DNA of 10,873 bases from contig CABUDN010000088.1 of NCBI GenBank assembly GCA_902490355.1, positions 1 to 10,873 on the forward strand, given 5' to 3'. The position numbers were made by a program, and so were the translations under genes. Below the pieces are notes generated by a model. The model was not told the origin of the DNA. It saw only the letters and a list, made by a program, of their open reading frames with translations, and made no database searches. Each line of letters begins with the position of its first letter. Positions within the stretch are counted from its first letter, which is position 1. Source of the stretch: an uncultured Oscillibacter sp. (GTDB taxonomy: Bacteria > Bacillota > Clostridia > Oscillospirales > Oscillospiraceae). Below are positions 5,469 to 10,873 of this stretch, piece by piece.

Positions 5469-7667
5469 TTAGCTGCGCACCGCTGCGGCACTGGCGAGGG
5501 GATGGGAAGCCTCCTCAGGACGGTATCCCCGGCGAACCAGCAGATAGACAATGCTGGCCAGCAGTACCACGGCCACAACGGTACCGATGCCGAACACGGC
5601 TTCGCCGGTGATCAGGCCGCCCAACTGGAAGACAATCATGCTGGAAATATAGGCAAACAGGCACATATAGCCGATGGCGGCCAGGGTCCACTTGGGATTG
5701 TTCATCTCCCGCTTGATGGCGCCCATGGCGGCAAAGCAGGGCGCGCAGAGCAGGTTGAAGATCATGAAGCTGTATGCACGCATGGCGCCGAAATCCGCGC
5801 CGATGGCAGCCCAGATGTCGTGGCTGTCCTCCAGCAGGTCGGCGCTGCCGGCGTAGTGGTAAAGAACGCCGAAGGTATTGACGACTTCCTCCTTGGCGAT
5901 CAGGCCGGTGATGGTGGCAACCGTCGCCTTCCAGGCCATGTCGCCCACCCAGCCCAAGGGAGCGAAGATCCAGGCCACCGCATTGCCGATGACGGCCAGC
6001 AGGGAATCGTTGTTGTCCTCCACAGCCTGCAGCGCGCCGTCCACGACACCGTAGCCCTGCAGGAACCAGAGTACAATGGAGGAGAGGAGGATGATGGTGC
6101 CGGCGCGCTTGATGAAGCTGAAGCCCCGCTCCCAGGTGGCCCGCAGCACGTTGCCCATGGAAGGCGTATGGTAAGCAGGCAGCTCCATGACGAAGGGAGC
6201 CGGTTCACCGGCAAAGGCGCGGAACTTTTTGAGCATGATGCCGGAGAGCACCACCGCGGCAATGCCGATGAAAAACGCGGAAGTGGCTACCCACGGAGAT
6301 TCGCCGAACACCGCACCGGCAAACAGGCCGATGATGGGCATTTTGGCGCCGCAGGGAATGAAGCCGGTGGTCATAATGGTCATCTTGCGGTCCCGGTCCT
6401 GCTCAATGGTGCGGGAGGCCATGATGCCCGGCACGCCGCAGCCGGTGGCCACCAGCATGGGGATGAAGCTCTTGCCGGACAGGCCGAAGCGGCGGAAGAT
6501 CCGGTCCATGATGAACGCCACACGGGCCATATAGCCGATATCTTCCAAAATGGCCAGCAGGAAGAACAAGACCAGCATTTGGGGCACAAAGCCCAGCACC
6601 GCGCCCACACCGGCCACAATGCCGTCCTGAATCAGGCCGTAGAGCCAGCCGCTGACGCCCAGAGCGCCCAGTGCGCCGTCCACCAGCCCGGGGACCCATT
6701 CGCCGAACAGAATGTCATTGGCCCAGTCGGTTCCCTTGGTGCCGATGGAGAAGGGGAAGCCGCCCATGGCAATGGCGTAGATGCAAAACATCACGCAGGC
6801 GAAAATGGGCAGGGCCAGAATCCGGTTGGTCACGATCCGGTCGATCTGGTCGGAGACGGTGAGACTTCCGGCAGCGGCCTTCTTCTTTACCGCCTTGGCC
6901 ACAACGCGGCTGATGTAGGCATAGCGCTGGTTGGTGATGATGCTCTCGGCATCGTCGTCCAGCTCCTGCTCACAGTCCAGAATATGCTGCTCCAGATGCT
7001 GCGCAAGGGCGTCATCCAACTGGAGGGATTCCAGAACCTTTTCGTCCCGCTCAAAGACTTTGATGGCATACCAGCGCAGGTATCCGTCGTCCACTTTCCC
7101 GGCAAGGGACTCCTCGATATGGGCAAGGGCGTGTTCCACGCTGCCGGTAAACACGTGGGGCAGCTCCTGCGTACGCTTGGCCGCGGCGGCGGATACGGCC
7201 TTCTGGGCCGCATCTGCGGCGCCTTCTCCCTTGAGGGCGCTCATTTCCGCCACTTCACAGCCCAGGGCATCGCCCAGCTTGGCAAGGTCGATCTGGTCCC
7301 CGTTTTTCCGAACCAGATCCATCATATTGACCGCAACCACCACGGGGATTCCCAGCTCGATGAGCTGCGTGGTGAGGTAGAGGTTGCGCTCGATGTTGGT
7401 GCCGTCCACGATGTTCAAAATGGCGTTGGGCCGCTCACCGACCAGATAGTTCCGGGCGACCACCTCTTCCAGCGTGTAGGGGGACAGGGAGTAAATACCG
7501 GGCAGATCCTGAATGACCACGTCTTTGTGCCCCTTCAGGCGGCCTTCCTTTTTTTCCACCGTGACGCCGGGCCAGTTGCCCACATACTGGTTGGAGCCGG
7601 TCAGGGCGTTGAATAACGTGGTTTTTCCGCAGTTGGGGTTCCCTGCCAGAGCAATTTTGATGTCCAT
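5469..7667 (-). CDS. feoB: Ferrous iron transporter FeoB
   Basis: This 732-residue protein imports ferrous iron. The N-terminal cytoplasmic G domain shows G1 GNPNCGKTT (residues 9-17), threonine-bearing switch I GVTVEKK (34-40), G3 DLPG (54-57), G4 NMMD (114-117) and a G5-like SALKG near 143. A helical guanine-dissociation-inhibitor-like region follows (about 165-260). The membrane domain contains both Gate motifs, GCGVPG at 409-414 and FIPCGAKMP with Cys439, and a C-terminal LCAPCFAAMGAIKREM block. Length and order are normal for full FeoB. The start at 7667 is supported by GAGAGGAGA upstream. The preceding 71-base gap after feoA contains a short hairpin and a regulatory palindrome. All key motifs are intact, so it should be functional. 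Confidence 0.97.
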   Translation of the reverse strand: MDIKIALAGNPNCGKTTLFNALTGSNQYVGNWPGVTVEKKEGRLKGHKDVVIQDLPGIYSLSPYTLEEVVARNYLVGERPNAILNIVDGTNIERNLYLTTQLIELGIPVVVAVNMMDLVRKNGDQIDLAKLGDALGCEVAEMSALKGEGAADAAQKAVSAAAAKRTQELPHVFTGSVEHALAHIEESLAGKVDDGYLRWYAIKVFERDEKVLESLQLDDALAQHLEQHILDCEQELDDDAESIITNQRYAYISRVVAKAVKKKAAAGSLTVSDQIDRIVTNRILALPIFACVMFCIYAIAMGGFPFSIGTKGTDWANDILFGEWVPGLVDGALGALGVSGWLYGLIQDGIVAGVGAVLGFVPQMLVLFFLLAILEDIGYMARVAFIMDRIFRRFGLSGKSFIPMLVATGCGVPGIMASRTIEQDRDRKMTIMTTGFIPCGAKMPIIGLFAGAVFGESPWVATSAFFIGIAAVVLSGIMLKKFRAFAGEPAPFVMELPAYHTPSMGNVLRATWERGFSFIKRAGTIILLSSIVLWFLQGYGVVDGALQAVEDNNDSLLAVIGNAVAWIFAPLGWVGDMAWKATVATITGLIAKEEVVNTFGVLYHYAGSADLLEDSHDIWAAIGADFGAMRAYSFMIFNLLCAPCFAAMGAIKREMNNPKWTLAAIGYMCLFAYISSMIVFQLGGLITGEAVFGIGTVVAVVLLASIVYLLVRRGYRPEEASHPLASAAAVRS

Positions 7668-7684
7668 GTGTTTCTCCTCTCTAA

Positions 7685-7702
7685 AGTTAGCAAAAACTAA
7701 CT
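7685..7702. promoter_or_regulatory. GTTAG-N6-CTAAC operator before feoB
   Basis: AGTTAG (7685-7690) and CTAACT (7697-7702) are perfect inverted half-sites six bases apart. They lie 17 bases before the feoB start codon and inside the feo operon. The arms match those in the feoA and DUF3793 leaders. As RNA the site could also form a six-pair hairpin just before the ribosome site. Confidence 0.68.
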
Positions 7703-7717
7703 GTTGGCGATTTGATG

Positions 7718-7735
7718 AGGCGGCTGCCGCCGCCT
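7718..7735 (-). other. Short GC hairpin between feoA and feoB
   Basis: AGGCGGC pairs with GCCGCCT around a TGCC loop, immediately downstream of the second feoA. No T-run follows on the minus strand, so it is unlikely to terminate. It may shape mRNA stability or relative expression of feoA and feoB. Confidence 0.4.
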
Positions 7736-7738
7736 GCC

Positions 7739-7963
7739 TTAACCCAGAATTTCGATCATTTCGGCGTCGCCCTTGCGCACGCTGAGCTCATATCCCCGGA
7801 CATTGAGTTCCATGGGATCACCCAGGGGAGCAACTTTGCGGACGAAGATCTCGACGCCTTTCGTAATCCCCATGTCCATGATTCGCCGCTTGACAGGTCC
7901 CTCGCCGTGCAGGCGCTTGACGGTAACGGTTTCGCCTACCTTTGCCTCTTTGAGTGTTTTCAT
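7739..7963 (-). CDS. feoA: FeoA-domain protein, second copy (adjacent to feoB)
   Basis: This 74-residue protein has the SH3-like FeoA fold (PF04023), a small cytoplasmic partner of FeoB thought to modulate its GTPase or transport activity. The pattern VGETVTVKRLHGEGPVKRRIMDMGITKG (residues 9-36) followed by GDPMELNVRGYELSVRKGDAEMIEI near the C terminus is characteristic, including the conserved L/I-x-D/E-M/L-G-I element. AAGGAGGAG precedes the start. It begins 16 bases after the first feoA gene, so the two are co-transcribed. It is closer to the usual FeoA consensus than its neighbour. Confidence 0.93.
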   Translation of the reverse strand: MKTLKEAKVGETVTVKRLHGEGPVKRRIMDMGITKGVEIFVRKVAPLGDPMELNVRGYELSVRKGDAEMIEILG

Positions 7964-7979
7964 GGCTTTTGTCTCCTCC

Positions 7980-8192
7980 TTAAAACATAATCCGGGTTGC
8001 CATTGCCTTACTCAGGGCAATCCGGCTGTCTTTCACTTGCAGAATCAGATTTCCGGCGGCTTCGCTGACCACCGTTACCTGGCTGTCCACGACGAAGCCC
8101 AGCTCCGCCAAATGCTGGCGGACATCGTCCCGGCCGGTGATTTTCCGGATGGTGACGGTTTCCCCGGTCTTTGCCATCGCCAAAGGCATCAT
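7980..8192 (-). CDS. feoA: FeoA-domain protein, first copy
   Basis: This 70-residue FeoA-like protein is first in the feo operon. It shows MAKTGETVTIRKITGRDDVRQHLAELGFVVDSQVTVVSEAAGNLILQVKDSRIALSKAMATRIM, with the FeoA elements 'G-E-x-V-x-I', 'H-L-A-E-L-G-F' and 'I-A-L-x-x-x-x-A-x-R-I'. It differs clearly from the second FeoA copy, so the pair are old paralogues rather than a fresh duplication. Two consecutive ATGs (8190-8192 and 8187-8189) follow a GGAGGAGG ribosome site, and I take the first. Tandem FeoA proteins with FeoB are common in Clostridia and may act as a heteromer. Confidence 0.92.
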   Translation of the reverse strand: MMPLAMAKTGETVTIRKITGRDDVRQHLAELGFVVDSQVTVVSEAAGNLILQVKDSRIALSKAMATRIMF

Positions 8193-8209
8193 GATGACAC
8201 GCCTCCTCC

Positions 8210-8227
8210 AATTAGATGCAACTAACT
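8210..8227. promoter_or_regulatory. GTTAG-N6-CTAAC operator, second site in feo leader
   Basis: AATTAG (8210-8215) and CTAACT (8222-8227) are separated by six bases, with one mismatch in the left arm. The site abuts the feoA ribosome site. It repeats the placement seen in the DUF3793 leader, where a second site also precedes the ribosome site. Confidence 0.55.
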
Positions 8228-8243
8228 GCTGACTGAAGAAAAA

Positions 8244-8263
8244 AGGTTAGTTAAACCTAACCT
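8244..8263. promoter_or_regulatory. Main iron-type operator of the feo operon
   Basis: AGGTTAG (8244-8250) and CTAACCT (8257-8263) form seven-base inverted arms with a six-base spacer. The arms equal those of the classical DtxR/IdeR box (AGGTTAG...CTAACCT), where the spacer is one base. The site starts about seven bases downstream of the predicted transcription start. A further single arm, GGTTAG, lies at 8271-8276 beside the -10 box. Confidence 0.78.
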
Positions 8264-8276
8264 CGAATTCGGTTAG

Positions 8277-8305
8277 ACTATACCATACGCCGCAGGGGCT
8301 GTCAA
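8277..8305 (-). promoter_or_regulatory. Promoter of the feo operon
   Basis: On the minus strand, TTGACA (8305-8300) and TATAGT (8282-8277) are separated by 17 bases, which is near-perfect sigma-A consensus. Transcription would begin near 8270, leaving a leader of about 78 bases that contains two operator palindromes. Confidence 0.85.
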
Positions 8306-8356
8306 GGGGATCTGATGAAATTTTTGGAAGGCCGGCACCATCCCAAAATGGAGTGC

Positions 8357-8388
8357 GCCCCCATGCGGTATGGCGTCCGCATGGGGGC
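8357..8388 (-). terminator. Strong hairpin after the flavodoxin gene
   Basis: A perfect 12-base-pair stem (8357-8368 with 8377-8388) with an 8-base loop lies 47 bases downstream of the flavodoxin stop codon. The minus-strand tail GCACTCCATTTTGG has only a short, distant T-run. It is the only candidate terminator between the flavodoxin operon and the feo promoter. The remaining bases of this gap hold no gene I can support. Confidence 0.5.
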
Positions 8389-8435
8389 AAATGAGGGGAA
8401 AAAGAAGAAAGTGAGGAAAGAGTGATAATGGGAAC

Positions 8436-8861
8436 TTACCAGCGGGCCAGGCCGCGGCCCAACTCCCGGCAGGTTTCCTGGCCGTCCGCATCGGGGGATT
8501 CGTTGAGGATCAGGCCGTCTTCGTCATAAAGCTGGGCAGAGCTGCAGCGCTGGCACCACTCCCGCATCCACTGGCCGTCGCCCCAGCCGTAAGAGCCGAA
8601 CAGGGCGATTTTCTTGCCGGAGAGCGTGCCCTCCAGAGCGGAGAACATGGGCTCGAATTCGCCCTCTTCCAGCTGTTCGGCGCCCATGGCCGGGCAGCCG
8701 AAGGCCACGGCCTGATACTCGTTCCAGTTGTCTGCGGAGAACTCTCCCGGCCCCAGCAAAGCCGCGGTGCCGCCGGCGTCCTGCACGCCTTCGGCGATGC
8801 ATTGGGCCATCTTCTCCGTGTTTCCGGTTCCGCTCCAGTAGACGATTGCAACGTGGTTCAT
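8436..8861 (-). CDS. Flavodoxin
   Basis: This 141-residue protein is a short-chain flavodoxin, an FMN-binding electron carrier in the cytoplasm that can replace ferredoxin when iron is scarce. The phosphate loop SGTGNTE is at residues 10-16 after the first beta strand VAIVYW. The FMN-contacting region VAFGCPAMG and the block FGSYGWGDGQWM (about 91-102) are in family order. The ATG at 8861 is preferred over 8868 because GAAAGGAA is well spaced from it. It follows the DUF3793 gene by 29 bases, with no promoter between, so both should share the GTTAG-type regulated promoter upstream. Iron-sparing use is inferred from this regulation. Confidence 0.92.
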   Translation of the reverse strand: MNHVAIVYWSGTGNTEKMAQCIAEGVQDAGGTAALLGPGEFSADNWNEYQAVAFGCPAMGAEQLEEGEFEPMFSALEGTLSGKKIALFGSYGWGDGQWMREWCQRCSSAQLYDEDGLILNESPDADGQETCRELGRGLARW

Positions 8862-8890
8862 AGTTCATTTCCTTTCTGAATATTTATGGC

Positions 8891-9454
8891 TCAGGCGGCC
8901 ACAACCAGGGACATCACAGGAACGCCGCGTTCATACATCCGCTTATACGCGGAGGTACAAGCCCGGTATCGGGCAAAGCGGGCCTGGGCGGCACTGGGGT
9001 CGCCATAGCACTTCCAAAGACCGCAGCAGGTAAAATTCCGCCCCCGGTGCTCCATAAAACCCAGAACGTCTTCCAGGGGATACCCCAGAAAGACCCCGAT
9101 TTCATGGGGATACTCCTGCTCCAGGCAGAACCGCCGGGACAGCTGTTCCAGCAGGGAGGAGGTGGTTCCGGGCTGATAGCCCATCCGGTGCAAAAACTCC
9201 TGAATTGCCGGCTGCTCCAGGATCCGGTCCATCCAGCTGCTGCGGTAGAGATAGATCATGCAGGCCTGGGCGGCGGGGCATTCCTTGAGGATCCGAACCC
9301 GAATTCCCCGGGGGGACAAGCGCCGATCCCAGAGGTCCACGGTGTGCCGTACCGTTGCGGGGTCGCCGCCGATCCGAAACAGGCTGCCGGGCTTCAGCCC
9401 TGCCAGTGTGGGAGCACATTGGGCGGCCAACGCCCGTTCAAAACAAGATTCCAT
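8891..9454 (-). CDS. DUF3793 family protein
   Basis: This 187-residue protein fits the DUF3793 family (PF12672) of Clostridia, whose function is unknown to me. Visible family blocks are CAPTLAGLKPGSLF (residues 13-26), HEIGVFLGYPLEDVLGFMEHRG (117-138) and the Cys-rich NFTCCGLWKCYGD (140-152), then a helical RYRACTSAYKRMYERG. Nine cysteines are present (4, 13, 59, 65, 110, 143, 144, 149, 166) and no signal peptide or membrane helix is apparent, so it is probably cytoplasmic. ATG 9454 follows AGGAGGTG. A GTG at 9472 lies too far upstream. It is the first gene of an operon with flavodoxin. The His and Cys content would suit a metal, haem or thiol role, but this is speculation. Confidence 0.85.
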   Translation of the reverse strand: MESCFERALAAQCAPTLAGLKPGSLFRIGGDPATVRHTVDLWDRRLSPRGIRVRILKECPAAQACMIYLYRSSWMDRILEQPAIQEFLHRMGYQPGTTSSLLEQLSRRFCLEQEYPHEIGVFLGYPLEDVLGFMEHRGRNFTCCGLWKCYGDPSAAQARFARYRACTSAYKRMYERGVPVMSLVVAA

Positions 9455-9474
9455 GGCACCTCCTGCTGACACGG

Positions 9475-9492
9475 AGTTAGATATAACTAACT
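9475..9492. promoter_or_regulatory. GTTAG-N6-CTAAC operator, second site in DUF3793 leader
   Basis: AGTTAG (9475-9480) and CTAACT (9487-9492) are perfect inverted arms with the same six-base spacer as the feo sites. It lies about 20 bases before the DUF3793 start codon, next to the ribosome site. Confidence 0.7.
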
Positions 9493-9537
9493 ATGAATGG
9501 GAATGAAAGACGGCCGGAGCCGCCCTGGGAATTCCAC

Positions 9538-9559
9538 GAGGTTAGTCAAAACTAACCTC
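9538..9559. promoter_or_regulatory. Main operator of the DUF3793-flavodoxin operon
   Basis: GAGGTTAG (9538-9545) and CTAACCTC (9552-9559) are perfect eight-base inverted arms with a six-base spacer, the best copy in the window. It starts a few bases downstream of the predicted transcription start, mirroring the feo promoter. Confidence 0.8.
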
Positions 9560-9569
9560 TACAAGCCAT

Positions 9570-9598
9570 ACCTTACACGACGAAAACGGATTTGTCAA
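9570..9598 (-). promoter_or_regulatory. Promoter of the DUF3793-flavodoxin operon
   Basis: On the minus strand TTGACA (9598-9593) and TAAGGT (9575-9570) are 17 bases apart. The -35 is perfect and the -10 weak. The predicted start near 9563 precedes the main operator. The leader of about 110 bases holds no other gene. Confidence 0.68.
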
Positions 9599-9616
9599 GA
9601 AAAATTTTCGGACCAC

Positions 9617-9649
9617 ACAAAAAGACTCCCCCGGCAGTAGCCGGGGGAG
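9617..9649 (-). terminator. Terminator of the KDG kinase gene
   Basis: A 10-base-pair stem (9626-9635 with 9640-9649) with a 4-base loop is followed on the minus strand by TCTTTTTG. It begins five bases after the kinase stop codon and separates it from the flavodoxin operon promoter. Confidence 0.88.
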
Positions 9650-9653
9650 GGGG

Positions 9654-10739
9654 TCAGCGTTTGATGTCGTAATTCATATTCATGAGGTTGTGGATGCTGG
9701 AGGCGTCGTCGGTAATATTGGCGTCACCCCGGATGGTGTGCTTCAAGACGCTGCTGGCCACGGCGAAGTTGATCATGTCCATGGGCTTGTAGTCATGAAT
9801 CATGGCGTAGATCAAGCCGCTGGCAAAGGCGTCGCCGCCGCCGACCCGGTCGAGAATGTTGAACGTGAAGAGCTTACTCTCGAAGGTGTGCCCCTCATAC
9901 CACATGAAGGCTTTGAGGCTGTTCTCGCTGCCGCTGTGGGCGTACCGGACATGCCGGGCAATGCACTTGATGTTGGGATAGCGGCGGATAAAGGCCTGGA
10001 AAACATCGTCCTGCTGTTCATAGCTGGGGCGGTAGGGAATATCATCCTTGATGTCGCCCTTGGTGGGGTCCAGCTCATCTTTCCAGAGGTGATAGGGTTC
10101 GATCCCCAGCAGAACGTCCACATAGGGCAGGCATTCCGTGCAGAAGTCCCGGGCTTCCTCCCAGCTCCACAGGGTGCTGCGGAAGTTGCCGTCAAAACTG
10201 ACGGTCAGTCCCTTTTCCCGGGCCACCCGCAGGCAGTCCATAACCAGGCGGCGGCAATTGGGACCCAGGGCGGGGGTGATGCCGCTCAGATGCAGCCAGG
10301 TAAACCCGTCCAGCAGGGCGTTGATATCCACAGTGGAAAAGTCAAACTCCGTGATGGCGCTGTGACGGCGGTCGTAGATCACCTTGCTGGCCCGGATGCC
10401 GTAGCCGGTTTCCAGATAGTAGCTGCCCAGCCGGTGGGTGGGGGTCTGCTCCGGGGTGCTGAGGATCACCGGAGTGCAGTGCACGTCATTGCTGCGCAGC
10501 ATGCGGATGGCGCTCTTTCCCAGACTGTTGTTGGGGACCACACTGAAAAACGTACTGTCCACGCCCAGATTGGCCAGAGCCAGGGCAATATTGGCCTCGC
10601 TGCCGCCATAACTGGCTTCAAAGCTGGTGGTCATCCGGATCTTCTCGTAGTTGGGCGGGGTCAGGCGCAGCATAATTTCGCCGACGGTAATGAATTTGCT
10701 GTCACTTTCGCCGTGCAGAAGGGGATTTCGGTGTTCCAT
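9654..10739 (-). CDS. kdgK: 2-dehydro-3-deoxygluconokinase (PfkB family)
   Basis: This 361-residue ribokinase-like sugar kinase most likely phosphorylates 2-keto-3-deoxygluconate to KDPG in uronate or pectin breakdown. The N-terminal strand FITVGEIMLRLTPP and the substrate block YGGSEANIALALANLG (44-59) are typical. SFDGNFRSTLW (181-191) matches the KDG kinase 'D-x-N-x-R-x-x-L-W' element. The PfkB signature is DRVGGGDAF (297-305), with catalytic Asp303. Near the C terminus, VLKHTIRGDAN resembles the KDG kinase 'K-H-x-x-x-G-D' ending. ATG 10739 is chosen because AAAGGAGG is eight bases upstream. A frame start at 10757 lies in the ribosome site region. It stands alone with its own promoter and terminator, and no KDPG aldolase is in view. 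Another PfkB substrate is possible. Confidence 0.88.
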   Translation of the reverse strand: MEHRNPLLHGESDSKFITVGEIMLRLTPPNYEKIRMTTSFEASYGGSEANIALALANLGVDSTFFSVVPNNSLGKSAIRMLRSNDVHCTPVILSTPEQTPTHRLGSYYLETGYGIRASKVIYDRRHSAITEFDFSTVDINALLDGFTWLHLSGITPALGPNCRRLVMDCLRVAREKGLTVSFDGNFRSTLWSWEEARDFCTECLPYVDVLLGIEPYHLWKDELDPTKGDIKDDIPYRPSYEQQDDVFQAFIRRYPNIKCIARHVRYAHSGSENSLKAFMWYEGHTFESKLFTFNILDRVGGGDAFASGLIYAMIHDYKPMDMINFAVASSVLKHTIRGDANITDDASSIHNLMNMNYDIKR

Positions 10740-10783
10740 ACGGGGTCCTCCTTTCACATTCCAGGCGCGGTTGGATATGCTTC

Positions 10784-10812
10784 ATTATATCCTGCGCCTT
10801 CCAATTTTTCAA
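10784..10812 (-). promoter_or_regulatory. Promoter of the KDG kinase gene
   Basis: On the minus strand TTGAAA (10812-10807) and TATAAT (10789-10784) are separated by 17 bases, with a perfect -10. The expected start is near 10777, giving a leader of about 38 bases with AAAGGAGG. I see no operator-like palindrome in it. Confidence 0.83.
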
Positions 10813-10873
10813 TAGAAGCCCTTGCCGGCCTGCACCGATTTCCCAATTTTGACGGAGGGCGTTGAAAAACCAT

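Noticed and set aside
5082..7616. Long open frame of 844 codons on the plus strand opposite feoB
   Set aside because: It is the antisense shadow of a GC-rich gene. The encoded sequence is low-complexity (His, Gly, Gln, Asp rich), matches no family, and has no ribosome site, whereas FeoB is unmistakable on the other strand.
8283..8435. Possible small gene between flavodoxin and the feo promoter
   Set aside because: Open frames here lack ribosome sites and overlap the hairpin and the feo -35 region. The stretch is better read as 3' untranslated and promoter DNA.
9690..10865. Open frame of 391 codons on the plus strand opposite kdgK
   Set aside because: Antisense shadow with Gly, Ala, Val and His bias. 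The minus-strand kinase has all expected motifs, a promoter and a terminator.
10813..10873. Right-hand edge sequence beyond the kinase promoter
   Set aside because: No start codon with a ribosome site, no palindrome and no recognisable protein end. Too short to assign.

Overview
The window reads as chromosomal DNA from a GC-rich, anaerobic, gut-type member of the Clostridia (Oscillospiraceae-like, such as Flavonifractor or Intestinimonas relatives). This is an inference from strong AGGAGG ribosome sites, consensus TTGACA/TATAAT promoters, and family content (clostridial OPT transporter with a PqqD-like protein, DUF3793 with flavodoxin, a FeoB-associated Cys-rich peptide). No tRNA, rRNA, CRISPR, insertion sequence or phage gene was seen.

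Layout. 1-287: AT-rich leader with a likely extended -10 promoter and a small inverted repeat. 288-2628 (+): an OPT-family oligopeptide transporter followed by a small PqqD-like protein, closed by a good terminator. 2724-4838 (+): an arsenic-type operon of ArsR repressor, DUF318/ArsP permease, thioredoxin-like CxxC protein and thioredoxin-type arsenate reductase. It carries two copies of one ArsR-like operator. 4843-4884 is a terminator between convergent operons. 4883-8192 (-): a ferrous iron uptake cluster, in transcription order feoA, feoA, feoB, a 48-residue Cys-rich membrane peptide and a DtxR-family regulator. 8436-9454 (-): a DUF3793 protein followed by a flavodoxin. 9654-10739 (-): a 2-keto-3-deoxygluconate kinase with its own promoter and terminator.

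The most interesting signal is a repeated operator, GTTAG-N6-CTAAC, present in five copies (7685, 8210, 8244, 9475 and 9538). Two copies lie in the leader of feoA, one lies before feoB, and two lie in the leader of the DUF3793-flavodoxin operon. Both main promoters have a consensus -35 and place an operator just downstream of the predicted transcription start. The natural reading is one local regulon in which iron import (Feo) and an iron-sparing redox carrier (flavodoxin), with the uncharacterised DUF3793 protein, are controlled together. The candidate regulator is the DtxR-like protein encoded at the end of the feo cluster. By eye, that protein lacks several canonical metal ligands and the operator spacing differs from the classical DtxR box, so the sensing mechanism may be unusual.

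The ars operon would reduce arsenate through ArsC, possibly with the thioredoxin-like protein as reductant. The product would leave through the ArsP-type permease, because no ArsB or Acr3 pump is present. The OPT-PqqD pair is a recurrent clostridial arrangement whose purpose is unknown to me.
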